A stretch of 64,000 nt of DNA from Galbibacter sp. BG1 (GCF_013391805.1 NZ_CP058364.1:1364501-1428500); one strand, 5' to 3'; shown: positions 13,401-19,136, counted from the first letter of the stretch. Notes: generated by a model from the sequence alone, not told the origin. A program made the numbers and translations.

Positions 13401-14636
13401 GATTGTGATGCCCGTTTGCGAATAGAAATACTAGAAGGAATGCCTTTACAGGACAAAACACCTATTGTTTACAATCCGCAATGTTCAGACGATTTAGGTA
13501 CCATTGAAGTTGGTCTGGAGGGAGGTACTGGTATCTATCAATATGCGATTTCCCCTAGTTTAGACAAATTCCAAGATGAAAACATGTTTTACGATCTAGA
13601 ACCGGGAAGTTATACGGTAATTGCGCAAGATTCGAAAGGCTGTAACCCTTATATATACAAATTGGATGTAGTAGCACCAAGTCCGTTAGCTGCCAAGGCA
13701 GATATCATGGAGCAAGAATATTGCATCGGTGATGCTACCGGAAGCTTTGAGGTAAATATTGCTGGAGGTACTGCGCCTTATTCCACAGCTTTGAATACGC
13801 AAGATGATAGTGCTTTCGTTCAAGATAAAACGGTGTACGATAACCTAGAAGGAGGAGAGACTTATGTGGTGTTTATAAAAGATGCCAATGGTTGTACTTC
13901 AAATGTGATCGTTACTCTAGATGATCCGGTGGATCTTTCCCCTAGAGCAGAAATTAACTTTATGTGTATCGATAACAGTGCTGCCAACGAGGTGGAAATC
14001 ATATTGGCTCAACAAGGTTTGGAAGACGTAATTTACACAATGGACGGTGGAGCCGATCAATTTGATAATAGATTCTCAAATGTAGCTCCCGGAGATCACA
14101 CAGTTACTGTTTCTTACTTTGGCTGTGAGCGTACCGTAGACTTTACGATCGATACCATTCAGCCGCTTAATTTGGCTGTTGGACAAAGTAATATCAATGA
14201 ATTTACCATGGAACCAAGTGGTGGGTTTGCTCCTTACGAATATTTTGTAAATGGAGAGTCACGCGGAAATAATCCGAAGTATATCATTAGACAAAGTGGT
14301 ATTTACGAGGTAAAAGTAATCGATGCCAATGGTTGCGAGGTCATCGCACAAATTGAAATGGAATTCATCGATATAAATATTCCGAACGTGTTTACACCAG
14401 ACGGCGATAATAATAACGACACTTGGACACCAAAGAATACGCTTCAGTTCCCGAATATACTTACAAGGGTTTACGATCGCTACGGAAGACAAGTGGCAGA
14501 ACTTCGTATAGGTGAAGAATGGGATGGCCGCTATAACGGCACCGAATTACCAACGGGAGATTACTGGTATGTGGTAAAATTAAATGGAGAATTAGACGAC
14601 AGGGAGTTTGTTGGACACTTTACACTTTACAGATAA
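4455..14636 (+). CDS. Giant SprB-like T9SS cell-surface adhesin (3393 aa)
   Basis: By far the largest gene here. Signal peptide 1-28 (ALSAQ). The N-terminal ~370 residues are a non-repetitive beta-rich domain. Residues ~394-520 resemble a DUF11 repeat (GQEMYYTISFDNIG, then FTIRDVLP). An Ig-like unit follows (~568-620). From ~800 to ~3290 the protein is a long array of SprB-type repeats with the recurring pattern C-x-G/N...G-T-x-P-Y-x-Y ... L-x-x-G-x-Y-x-V/I-x-V-x-D-x-N-x-C. Residues ~3305-3393 are a gliding-associated C-terminal domain (PNVFTPDGDNNNDTW). SprB in Flavobacterium johnsoniae is the mobile adhesin of gliding. Role here is inferred; a non-gliding adhesin is possible because no gld genes lie in the window. 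Confidence 0.9.
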   Translation: MKKNYFTLKSYLLFACIFFAGISALSAQVAVPFSPRLPGDNIRIKGDIVLVGNNILNRASQSNPEDANTPYNGSANNNDLWMEYIDIDGDPTTFSSSEAALNLPNSCAKVAYAGLYWAATYPNERSTDRNRPFNGTPRFEDWNQVKFRMPGGNYIDIAADNDPDPVGEEDAIIFDGFDPVNINNSFKDSPIICYRDVTSLLQTLTTPNGTYTTANIRATKGRRTGSSSAGWLLVVIYEDPTETGKFISTFDGYAGVQGSNTADIKVNGFRTLPPPFPVRAKLGVSALEGDRSITGDQLLFKADGVATPINVQNTLNPATNFFNATITNLNAQVPTRNPYGTNTLGMDIDLLNLNNPANTVLPNDETGATLTLTTNGDGYGSFFASFSVEIIEPKIQLAKTVEDLTNTNIQGEGVELGQEMYYTISFDNIGNDDADNFTIRDVLPINVDLIESELILPPAINGKEITYTYDYDTNVILFTVPNEYVEIADPSYTIRMRVKVKENCFELRDACSNLIQNTAYATYRGVLNDNEISDDPSVAGFDNCNFGIPGSTNFLVDLGDCDFSRQVQICGTSVQLSAGVGFDTYQWQRRNPDGTFSDIPGATSQTYNATTIGTYRVTKTIPTPCASFDEDITVIPFNNNATSPFIAMADEVVTCTNDGIELPKFYLCGTNDDRSLDVNFSDAISFTWERLEGGCADEAIDDCPTRSNNCTWEMLSTEEDYVLTGPGEYRFTAEYQNGCFNRFYFKAYENSVDPEITTKDIICNTPGEILITGIGNGYEYAISNDPENFNSSSALWQPESNFTVADEGVYSVFIRQTGIDPDATDREPCLFRFDEVNIVERDFKVDIDRVNPLCYDLKGSVSISINNVEPNYIYTIRNTSGEVVQQTASISDNNHVFNNLNAGVYEVTVTSDDGCSFTDDIELVRPEVLGLTANTIANIGCADGQIELTPTGGTADYNYAIWRGPGISYSDLEDIPATAFTTNAIFEIPAGQEGQYEFVVVDAGNCVAYSNRVEVKVEPAPIFNITKTNETCFEEKNGTISVNVTNNNGYNMTFSRDSINFNANPKFFNLEPGDYEIVVRATKGVSSCDFVQNIEILPATQISSSATRTKNYTCLEDGEITFTAGTGGSGNFEYSIDGATWQSGLVFGSLEDGTYTPRYRDLSNPTCVRDLPNIVIDPLPAKPTLTRTVDYNCDGTADITVFPNDTSYQYRLENASGSVIRAYQTSNVFQNIAVGNYIIRVNYGSDCTVTRGVSVQTGNTFSATRTNLTNPQCFGGTGSITFQVQNFNTTTGYNYTVDGGAPQTSTSATETVTSLTAGAHTIIITDPNNASCTANITGTIAVPSQVSVTGSITSDLTCNNTGATIRATASGGTPGYTYQLEDNASPTPTVVRPFPNPTGRNFNNVPAGTYYIRVRDANGCEARSTNPIVVEDPIAIEFESIPTACYVGGSNGSITININPNGNGSVGNGNLQVRINGGPFVNLNNPPFQHVFNNLSSGDYDIRIKDGFGCFAEELDVTIQPKLISTAVLDNDFLCGTDAQVTINTTGGNGSFTYAWANTETGPFTNTTGFSGNVFNTNIAGTYYFEVTDAENCTDIAGPIEITPATPPSFTVTPTDITCNGDSTGVLDVDIDTNVGVGPYTIAVLNTDTSTSYGRQTTNLPAGNYEITVTDSKNCTNTETATIIEPSPIMGNLSKTDISCSGDPTIGSILGTITIDASGGTSPYEYFIRRSDYSYTDSYDTAAPNSNDHTFDDLDFGEYVIRIVDANGCEIIENITIATAPSVILTTSGAAGCTLGSGTMMVDADTADPMTPLTSGDFYFSIYPALNDFDPAPLASNPGWFQADTDTGKGFNTAYEFTGLNPGVTYQFIVYDRNTNCSFVQTTTTPVETTSTMEATLDPSSSVTCNGFDNGSITFTLNDPGDIANSIPPAGATSADYEVYTANGDTGTGITGNALVNTATTASGLSPGEYYILFTEVGGTNNGCVFASDTFIIDEAPALLEINATADNANCVSNSGTVTAIARYGVAPYEFVLQPQGDPAPTVASWTSTNTNGVFSADAGNYTVYVKDANDCIQPFDITINPDPEPEISRAINDDCVAEGNYAVTVTLDNPGVPPYRLIVNGAVRNNVIFNGSNQYEITGLNSGTTTIEILDSNGCGEVETFEIHPPLQFNAQVVSDIDCVPNNAEVEIEVFGGSSATLSNITFDVTGPAGFSGITGQTLSTNPETFAFASVPGDYTITVNDSGTGCSIVKTINVPPAVEPNFTATPTDVSCNGGMDGFIELNVVDNGISPINFTISPVAGTFDAASNSFVDLPAGTYTITGTGNNSCSTPVSGIVVGEPTSVTADPAAVTQFACVSGNSINNAVITITGATGGTTISGNYTYEFVYDNNTPGDNTDDRTQRSSSNEFIVSEQIGGEVAIQIIDDNGCSTVQSVTIAPYSNLDAIGLTPFDPTCNPGMDGSVEINAVLTPAPGTADITYDISNFDGSFTASFTGNSLTHTFTGLDIDNYIVRVTNNDTGCFLEDTFELEDPNTFEIDVNKLSDAICFGDNGQVTFTITDPVNGYSGGFDWEIFSVEGTPNDTSDDISVATGNQADLGPTAAINVPQGSYYVEIIQSAAPSCTNTERFVILGPNSALMLDVAINENLDCTIMQGEIEANATGGWGDYEYAIVAQGATPTTADYGSNNIFGGLVAGNYDIYTRDSGGCEEMQTISLIQPNPIIANAIKTDVTGCEGDTNGTVTATITPPFGGQPAINNTLPYYFSLNVYNSDGTAIVSRGALQTSGAGAFNFTYSGLGAGFYSVTVTDNFGCETETNQVEILEPNEVSAALTLNTTNTCDTGAVLTLTAEGGTGAGTYSYSENPTGPWTSFTGNSVNIPIPGPITNPVTSQFYVQDGNLCVSGVSNGVTVDPIPAIIITPEIAADVTCNGEANGVIRVRASGGLGNYMYTLYDVSGNVVVRPQQASNTFNNLPAGVYFVQVDSQDCDARLRIEILEGMPLQDKTPIVYNPQCSDDLGTIEVGLEGGTGIYQYAISPSLDKFQDENMFYDLEPGSYTVIAQDSKGCNPYIYKLDVVAPSPLAAKADIMEQEYCIGDATGSFEVNIAGGTAPYSTALNTQDDSAFVQDKTVYDNLEGGETYVVFIKDANGCTSNVIVTLDDPVDLSPRAEINFMCIDNSAANEVEIILAQQGLEDVIYTMDGGADQFDNRFSNVAPGDHTVTVSYFGCERTVDFTIDTIQPLNLAVGQSNINEFTMEPSGGFAPYEYFVNGESRGNNPKYIIRQSGIYEVKVIDANGCEVIAQIEMEFIDINIPNVFTPDGDNNNDTWTPKNTLQFPNILTRVYDRYGRQVAELRIGEEWDGRYNGTELPTGDYWYVVKLNGELDDREFVGHFTLYR

Positions 14637-14649
14637 AATTTAGAAATAA

Positions 14650-15615
14650 ATGAAAAAGTATCTTTTTATTATAGCAATCGCAGTAGGTATTTCTGTAAAA
14701 GCACAGGAGCTAACGCTTCCTACCTTTACACAATATCTGGCAGACAACGAGTTTGTAATCTCCCCAGCATATGCGGGGATTGGGGATTACGTTAAAATTC
14801 GAGCCAATGCGCTTACTCAATGGGTGGGTATTGACGATGCTCCAGATACGCAAACGCTTGTTGGCGATGTGCGATTGGGACAAAAATCTGGTGTGGGTGC
14901 CCTGTTTTATAACGACAGAAATGGTAATACACGCCAAATAGGAGCCCGACTTTCTTTTGCGCATCACCTTACGCTCGATGCTACCGAAGATCGTTTTCTT
15001 TCCTTCGGTTTGTCCTATAACGTGAACCAATTCCGATTGGACATCAATAATTTTGATTCTGATGGGGATGGACAACCCGATAATTTTGACCCCAGTATTA
15101 CCGATAACCGTACTACGACTAACCATAACTTCGATGTCGCTGTTTTACTTAGAATGGGAGGTTTTTTCGCAAGTTTAAATGCTTCAAACGTTTTGAATAA
15201 GGACTTAAATGTATTCGCTATCAATGAGCCAAATAAATTGAGAAACTACTATTTGTACACTGGGTATCGTTACAAAAAGAACCTTAGATCTGACTTCGAG
15301 TGGGAGCCTTCTGTATTTTACCAAATATTCGAAAGCGACGGCCGTTCCAGTACCGATATCAACATGAAAGTACGTTATTGGGATTTTGAAGATTACTATT
15401 GGGCGGGGATTAGCTATCGTTTTTTAAACGATCAGTTCCTAGATCCTTTAAATGTGGGCCCCATGGTAGGCTTAAAGAAAGGTAGTTTCTATTTTGCTTA
15501 TTCCTATCAAGTAATACTTAACGAAATACAGCTGTATAGCAGCGGAACACATATGATAACTGTTGGGGTGGATATCTTCCAAGGGCTCAGCAATTGTCGT
15601 TGTACCATGCGATAG
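14650..15615 (+). CDS. PorP/SprF family type IX secretion system membrane protein
   Basis: 321 residues with a cleavable signal peptide (ends VKAQ) and the usual PorP/SprF layout: P-T-F-x-Q-Y near the N-terminus, N-x-F-V-I-S-P-A-Y-A-G, a W-V-G-I motif, then alternating beta strands with G-V-G-A-L-F-Y. Length is typical. It starts 13 bases after the giant adhesin and is followed by a terminator-like hairpin, so it closes the four-gene operon. Known role of SprF: secretion of SprB through T9SS. Assigned as the dedicated partner of the upstream giant adhesin by position. Confidence 0.9.
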   Translation: MKKYLFIIAIAVGISVKAQELTLPTFTQYLADNEFVISPAYAGIGDYVKIRANALTQWVGIDDAPDTQTLVGDVRLGQKSGVGALFYNDRNGNTRQIGARLSFAHHLTLDATEDRFLSFGLSYNVNQFRLDINNFDSDGDGQPDNFDPSITDNRTTTNHNFDVAVLLRMGGFFASLNASNVLNKDLNVFAINEPNKLRNYYLYTGYRYKKNLRSDFEWEPSVFYQIFESDGRSSTDINMKVRYWDFEDYYWAGISYRFLNDQFLDPLNVGPMVGLKKGSFYFAYSYQVILNEIQLYSSGTHMITVGVDIFQGLSNCRCTMR

Positions 15616-15652
15616 TATCGAAAGGATACTTAACGCATGATGCAAAAAATAC

Positions 15653-15688
15653 AAACCTGCGAGGTTTCAAAAACCTTGTAGGTTTTTT
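15653..15688 (+). terminator. Hairpin terminator closing the T9SS adhesin operon
   Basis: A 15-base stem (AAACCTGCGAGGTTT at 15653 against AAACCTTGTAGGTTT at 15671, two mismatches) is followed by a T run. It lies 37 bases after the PorP/SprF stop. The ACCTGCGAGGT core also resembles a dispersed flavobacterial palindrome, so it may be a repeat acting as a terminator. Confidence 0.6.
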
Positions 15689-15689
15689 A

Positions 15690-15933
15690 AAAAAATCCGT
15701 CACTACAACCGACGAAGGAGGGTGGCAGTCTCCCAATGAGAGTGAATGCTGCCTTAAGGGGATTGCCACAGTCGTGGAAAACTTCTTCGCAAAGACGGAG
15801 AATAACTTTGCCTAGCACGGTTTTTAATAATTACTAATTTCTTAATTAATGTTATTTCTGTATTAGAGCAAAACATGGAAATATAAGGTTAATTTGGCGA
15901 TTCCAAGAACAAGAAAAGGTTAGATGATAGAAA
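15690..15933. repeat. Degenerate intergenic repeat, no gene
   Basis: This stretch between the convergent T9SS operon and the permease gene holds no convincing coding region. It contains a segment (about 15755-15800, with GGGATTGCCACAGTCGT and then TTCGCAAAGACGG) that looks like a decayed copy of the GGATTGCC...CGCAATGACG type dispersed repeat seen in many Bacteroidota intergenic regions. Only one copy occurs in the window, so the assignment rests on recall of that repeat type. Confidence 0.35.
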
Positions 15934-17151
15934 CTAATTAAACTGAATCAGCTGTTTGTTCACACGGTTAGCGGCAATTTTGGAAGCAATAAAACCAAGG
16001 ACAAAAATGGTGGCAAATACAATTAAGACGTTTATTAATTGATATTCTACCGGATAGGCTAGGGAAGGTGTAAGTTTAAGCCACTGAAAGCTTATTTGAG
16101 ACCAAACCAATAAGGAAGCTACCACAATACCTATAATACCTCCAACGGCAGTTACCAACAATCCCTGAAGGAAAAATATTCGTTTTAATTGCTTTATAGA
16201 AACGCCCATACTGTAAAGGGTAGTAGCATTTTCTTTTTTATCGAGAATCATCATAATAATCGCGCCTACCACATTAAAAAGTGCAATGATAAGTACTAGG
16301 GTAAAGATTAAATAGATAGCCAGATTTTCAGTATTCAACATTTTATAAAGGGAATCATTTAGCTGTGCCCGCGTTTTTATTTGTACTTTTCCCTTAAAAG
16401 CTTCTTCAATAGCTTTGGTTACCAAACCTATATCGGCGGTTGGATCTAATTTAAAATTAATTCCTGTAATTTGGTTTTCTTTCTTTTCCAGTAAAGGTTG
16501 TACCGTTGAGAGGCGCGCAAACACATATTTTTTATCCAATTCGTCGTTTACTGCATAAACACCCGAGAGGGTGACCGAAAGTTCGTTATAGGGCTTCTTT
16601 GTGCCCGAAATTCCACTGGTAATACTTCCTTCCCCAGGTTTTGGAGCTAAGATTTTTAACGGATTGCGATAATCGTTTATTCCGAGCCCGAGTAAATTGG
16701 CAATGGCAAGTCCGGTGACCACCTGGTAAGGATCTTTTTGTATCCAGTTTCCGTAGTAAATTAAGCTGTCTACTCCGGTTACATTGGTGTAATTACTGTC
16801 TACCGCCTTTATGTAAGCAATATGATTTTTTTGTTTGAAAGTAAGAAAAATGCGTTCTTCAATTTCTTTGGAATAATCAGCAATACCTTCAATTCTGTTG
16901 AGTTGCTTGTGTTCGTTTTCAGTAAAATCAAAAAACTTGCCTTCCGAAGAGACTGCTTTTAAGTCGGGATCAAAAGAATTCGAAAAAGATAAACTCAATG
17001 TTTTTAAACCAGCAAAAGCAGAGAGCACCACAAAAAGAGAGGCGGCACCAATGACAATTACCAAAAATGTAACAAAATTGATAATGTTTACCGCATTTTG
17101 ACTGCTCTTAGAAACGAGATACCTTTTGGCTATGTACAGCGAAATATTCAA
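15934..17151 (-). CDS. FtsX-like ABC permease (LolC/LolE-type lipoprotein release family)
   Basis: 405 residues with the MacB-periplasmic/FtsX layout: one N-terminal membrane helix (~24-50, NFVTFLVIVIGAASLF), a ~220-residue periplasmic domain, and three C-terminal helices (~278-305, ~322-350, ~375-395). The N-terminal IAKRYLVSKSSQNAVNIIN is typical of LolC/E-like proteins of Bacteroidota. Predicted inner-membrane subunit moving lipoproteins toward the outer membrane with a LolD-type ATPase; no ATPase is adjacent, as is common in this group. It starts four bases after the rbfA stop, so the two are probably co-transcribed. Confidence 0.82.
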   Translation of the reverse strand: MNISLYIAKRYLVSKSSQNAVNIINFVTFLVIVIGAASLFVVLSAFAGLKTLSLSFSNSFDPDLKAVSSEGKFFDFTENEHKQLNRIEGIADYSKEIEERIFLTFKQKNHIAYIKAVDSNYTNVTGVDSLIYYGNWIQKDPYQVVTGLAIANLLGLGINDYRNPLKILAPKPGEGSITSGISGTKKPYNELSVTLSGVYAVNDELDKKYVFARLSTVQPLLEKKENQITGINFKLDPTADIGLVTKAIEEAFKGKVQIKTRAQLNDSLYKMLNTENLAIYLIFTLVLIIALFNVVGAIIMMILDKKENATTLYSMGVSIKQLKRIFFLQGLLVTAVGGIIGIVVASLLVWSQISFQWLKLTPSLAYPVEYQLINVLIVFATIFVLGFIASKIAANRVNKQLIQFN

Positions 17152-17155
17152 AAAA

Positions 17156-17548
17156 CTACGACTTCTTTCTTTTATCTAACAAATCGGGATTATCGATGGG
17201 ATTCTCACTGCGCTTTAAAGATTTATCAATGCGGTCAATATATTCAAGAGAATCGTCTATAAAAAATTCCAAATCGGGAACACGGCGAAGCTGATTTTTG
17301 GTGCGTTGCGACAATTCGTGTTTAATAAGCGGCTGGTTGGAGCGCATTCCTTTTAAAAGCTCTTCTGCATTGGTATGGGGAAAAATACTTACATACACTT
17401 TCGCAATGGAAAGGTCTGTTGTAACATTTACCTTTGTAACGCTAATAAGCGTACCAGACATCCCACCATCTTTTGCTGCTCTTTGTAGAATTTCCGCCAA
17501 ATCGCGTTGTATAACGCCACCAATCTTTTTCTGTCTGTTTGTTTCCAT
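17156..17548 (-). CDS. rbfA: 30S ribosome-binding factor A
   Basis: 130 residues from the ATG at 17548 (METNRQKK), matching RbfA in length and pattern: N-terminal R-x-x-K-I-x-x-x-I-Q-R-D-L-A-E-I-L, V-T-x-V-x-V-T-x-D-L-S-x-A-K-V-Y-V-S, and a C-terminal V-P-x-L-x-F-x-x-D motif. RbfA is a KH-fold factor for 16S rRNA 5' end maturation and cold adaptation. A longer reading from an alternative upstream codon is unlikely because a consensus -7 promoter element (TACTTTTG, 17553-17560) sits directly before this ATG. Upstream of the permease in the same operon. Confidence 0.93.
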   Translation of the reverse strand: METNRQKKIGGVIQRDLAEILQRAAKDGGMSGTLISVTKVNVTTDLSIAKVYVSIFPHTNAEELLKGMRSNQPLIKHELSQRTKNQLRRVPDLEFFIDDSLEYIDRIDKSLKRSENPIDNPDLLDKRKKS

Positions 17549-17552
17549 GTTG

Positions 17553-17560
17553 CAAAAGTA
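17553..17560 (-). promoter_or_regulatory. Bacteroidota -7 promoter element for rbfA (possible leaderless transcript)
   Basis: TACTTTTG on the minus strand fits the TAnnTTTG consensus exactly. Its last base is only four bases from the rbfA ATG, so transcription would begin at or very close to the start codon. No well-spaced TTG (-33) element is visible. Confidence 0.5.
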
Positions 17561-17667
17561 CGAGAATAATAAATACAATTTAAAGTATTATTTTTGATTC
17601 GCATGAGCTTAGTTTTTAAATGAATCTCGTTTAAGCTCATTTTATTTTAAACAGTTAATTAGATCTG

Positions 17668-18078
17668 ATGAACAAAATAGAGCACCTAGGCATAGCAGTA
17701 AAAAGCTTGGACGCCTCCAACGAACTTTTTCATAAATTGTTGGGGGTAGCGCCTTACAAGTTAGAAGTGGTTGCTTCGGAAGGAGTAAAGACGTCTTTTT
17801 TTAAAACAGGAGAAAGCAAAATAGAACTTCTGGAAGCTACAAATGAAGAGAGCCCTATAGCAAAATTTATTGAAAAAAGGGGAGAAGGAATTCATCATAT
17901 AGCCTTCGATGTGGCAGATATTAAAGCGGAAATTAAAAGGCTTAAGGAGGAAGGCTTTGTGGTTTTAAATGAAACCCCTAAAAAAGGGGCAGACAACAAA
18001 TGGGTTGTTTTTTTACATCCTAAAGCTACCAATGGAGTATTAATAGAGCTGTGTCAAGAAATAGATTCTATTGAATAG
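17668..18078 (+). CDS. mce: Methylmalonyl-CoA epimerase
   Basis: 136 residues, the usual family length. Glyoxalase/VOC fold with the N-terminal metal ligand in KIEHLGIAVKSLDAS and a second pair around GEGIHHIAFDV and the C-terminal L-I-E-L-C. It interconverts (R)- and (S)-methylmalonyl-CoA in the propionate-succinate route with methylmalonyl-CoA mutase, whose genes are not in the window. It stands alone on this strand between the rbfA promoter and the tRNA locus. Confidence 0.93.
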   Translation: MNKIEHLGIAVKSLDASNELFHKLLGVAPYKLEVVASEGVKTSFFKTGESKIELLEATNEESPIAKFIEKRGEGIHHIAFDVADIKAEIKRLKEEGFVVLNETPKKGADNKWVVFLHPKATNGVLIELCQEIDSIE

Positions 18079-18099
18079 CTACAAAAACAGTTAAAAGTT

Positions 18100-18130
18100 T
18101 TGCACGGCTTAAAAATATATAGTAATATTG
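18100..18130 (+). promoter_or_regulatory. Promoter of the split tRNA / GIY-YIG locus
   Basis: TTG (18100-18102) and TAATATTG (18123-18130) are separated by 20 bases, the expected -33/-7 spacing for Bacteroidota; the -7 box has one mismatch to TAnnTTTG. It sits 15 bases before the partial tRNA copy, where the promoter of an intact tRNA gene would be expected, and it would drive the nuclease and the downstream tRNA together. Confidence 0.5.
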
Positions 18131-18145
18131 CATCCGCAATTTGCA

Positions 18146-18203
18146 GGTCCCATAGCTCAGCTGGTTACCTGCCTACCTGACGGTAAGTCAGGCAGGGAGC
18201 ACC
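18146..18203 (+). pseudogene. Partial duplicate of the tRNA(CAT) 5' part, interrupted by a palindrome
   Basis: Bases 18146-18167 are identical to the first 22 bases of the complete tRNA gene at 18461. After a 29-base palindromic insert (18168-18196), bases 18197-18203 (GAGCACC) continue the tRNA sequence exactly where it left off. Together they make 29 bases, from the acceptor 5' strand to the start of the anticodon stem. Similarity then stops. Best read as the left end of a duplication made when the GIY-YIG cassette inserted. Confidence 0.75.
18168..18196. repeat. 29-bp palindromic insert in the tRNA fragment
   Basis: An imperfect inverted repeat with a CCTGAC/GTCAGG inner stem, a GGTAA loop and an outer CCTG/CAGG pair. 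It shares the CCTGCCTAC core with palindromes at 41090 and 41258 (reverse orientation), which suggests a dispersed mini-palindrome family. Confidence 0.6.
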
Positions 18204-18224
18204 AACAGAGTTAAGTTTGAAATT

Positions 18225-18470
18225 ATGTTTGTTTATGTTATTCGCAGTTTAAAAGATGCTAGATTTTATGTGGGAATGACTATGGATGTTGAAAAACGTT
18301 TAAAAGAACATAATTCGGGAAAAACAAAAAGCACAAAGGGGTACCGACCTTGGATTTTAATTCATACAGAGGTACTTCCGGATAGAGAAGCGGCCAGAGC
18401 GAGAGAAAAATACTTAAAAAGTGGTTTTGGAAAGCAATGGTTAAAAAATAAATACAAACAGGTCCCATAG
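18225..18470 (+). CDS. GIY-YIG family endonuclease in a tRNA-associated cassette
   Basis: 81 residues, a stand-alone GIY-YIG (UPF0213/Slx1-like) nuclease. Expected catalytic residues are present: Y4 (YVI), Y15 (FYVG), R25 and H29 (KRLKEHN), and E61 in REKYLKSG. The last three codons and the stop are supplied by the tRNA gene: GTC-CCA-TAG is the tRNA 5' end, so the coding region overlaps the tRNA by 10 bases. A 24-base direct repeat (18144-18167 and 18459-18482) flanks the gene. Known: GIY-YIG domains occur in homing and repair nucleases. Inferred: this one is a selfish cassette that targeted the tRNA gene; target and activity are untested. Confidence 0.85.
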   Translation: MFVYVIRSLKDARFYVGMTMDVEKRLKEHNSGKTKSTKGYRPWILIHTEVLPDREAARAREKYLKSGFGKQWLKNKYKQVP

Positions 18471-18534
18471 CTCAGCTGGTTAGAGCACCTGACTCATAAT
18501 CAGGGGGTCCATGGTTCGAGCCCATGTGGGACCA
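18461..18534 (+). tRNA. tRNA with CAT anticodon (Met, or lysidine-modified Ile2)
   Basis: A full 74-base cloverleaf: 7-bp acceptor stem GGTCCCA/TGGGACC, D stem GCTC/GAGC, anticodon stem CCTGA/TCAGG with loop CTCATAA (anticodon CAT at 18495-18497), T arm CATGG-TTCGAGC-CCATG, discriminator A, no encoded CCA. The initiator type is excluded by the paired first base pair and the non-GGG/CCC anticodon stem. Elongator Met and tRNA-Ile2 cannot be separated from sequence alone. The 5' end overlaps the nuclease stop codon. Confidence 0.93.
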
Positions 18535-18544
18535 CAATTAAACT

Positions 18545-18576
18545 AAAGCCTTACAGCAATGTAGGGCTTTTTCTTT
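18545..18576 (+). terminator. Rho-independent terminator after the tRNA
   Basis: AAAGCCTTACA, loop GCAA, TGTAGGGCTTT: an 11-bp stem with one G-U pair, followed by TTCTTTTCTT. It starts 11 bases after the tRNA 3' end. Confidence 0.8.
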
Positions 18577-18792
18577 TCTTGGTGTTGAAAGAAATTAATT
18601 GTTGTACTAATCCAAGTCGACTTATTTAATAAACTAGGCTATCTTAAAGTGGAATTTTTTAGGGAGGGTAGGAATATACAATGTGGTTGTTAAAAAGTTG
18701 CATAATACTTCTGATTTCAAGGTACACTAATGAAGTTGACACTCAATAGTTTTTATGGCATACCTCAGAAAAGAATCAATAGATATTAAATT

Positions 18793-19032
18793 ATGGACTT
18801 ACAGAATATTATTTTTGGAGCTATCATCCTAATCATCGGAGTTTTTTTATTTATTTTTATGATTGGATTAAAGAGAGGAAAGTATCTTAAAAATCGGGAT
18901 CCGGCTATCGATGGTATAATTGAGATAAAAGGATTTGTTGGTGGAATTTTGCTTATATTGGCTGGAGCCTTTTTGATTTACAATGAAATAGCCTCATATT
19001 TTGGATGGACAGTATTGTTTATGGATAAATAA
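18793..19032 (+). CDS. Small two-helix membrane protein, unknown function
   Basis: 79 residues with two hydrophobic segments (~6-26, IIFGAIILIIGVFLFIFMI, and ~48-68, GFVGGILLILAGAFLIY) separated by a short basic loop (KRGKYLKNRD). No family recognised. It stands alone between the tRNA terminator and a decayed region, about 220 bases from any other gene. A start at ATG 18793 is supported by the membrane helix beginning within seven residues. Could be a stress or accessory membrane peptide; nothing indicates a role. Confidence 0.55.
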   Translation: MDLQNIIFGAIILIIGVFLFIFMIGLKRGKYLKNRDPAIDGIIEIKGFVGGILLILAGAFLIYNEIASYFGWTVLFMDK

Positions 19033-19067
19033 TAGATAGAAAATTTTGGCGTCATCTCTCTCCAAAG

Positions 19068-19101
19068 CCTACCCACAACCCCTCACTGGGGTTTGTGTAG
19101 G
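19068..19101. repeat. Large imperfect hairpin
   Basis: CCTACCCACAACCCC (19068-19082) pairs with GGGGTTTGTGTAGG (19088-19101) around a five-base loop, with about two mismatches or bulges. It lies 35 bases after the two-helix protein. GC-rich for this genome, so a dispersed repeat or terminator is likely. Confidence 0.4.
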
Positions 19102-19136
19102 GGGTCAGAGTTCCTGTAGCGGCTGTCGGTAATGAT

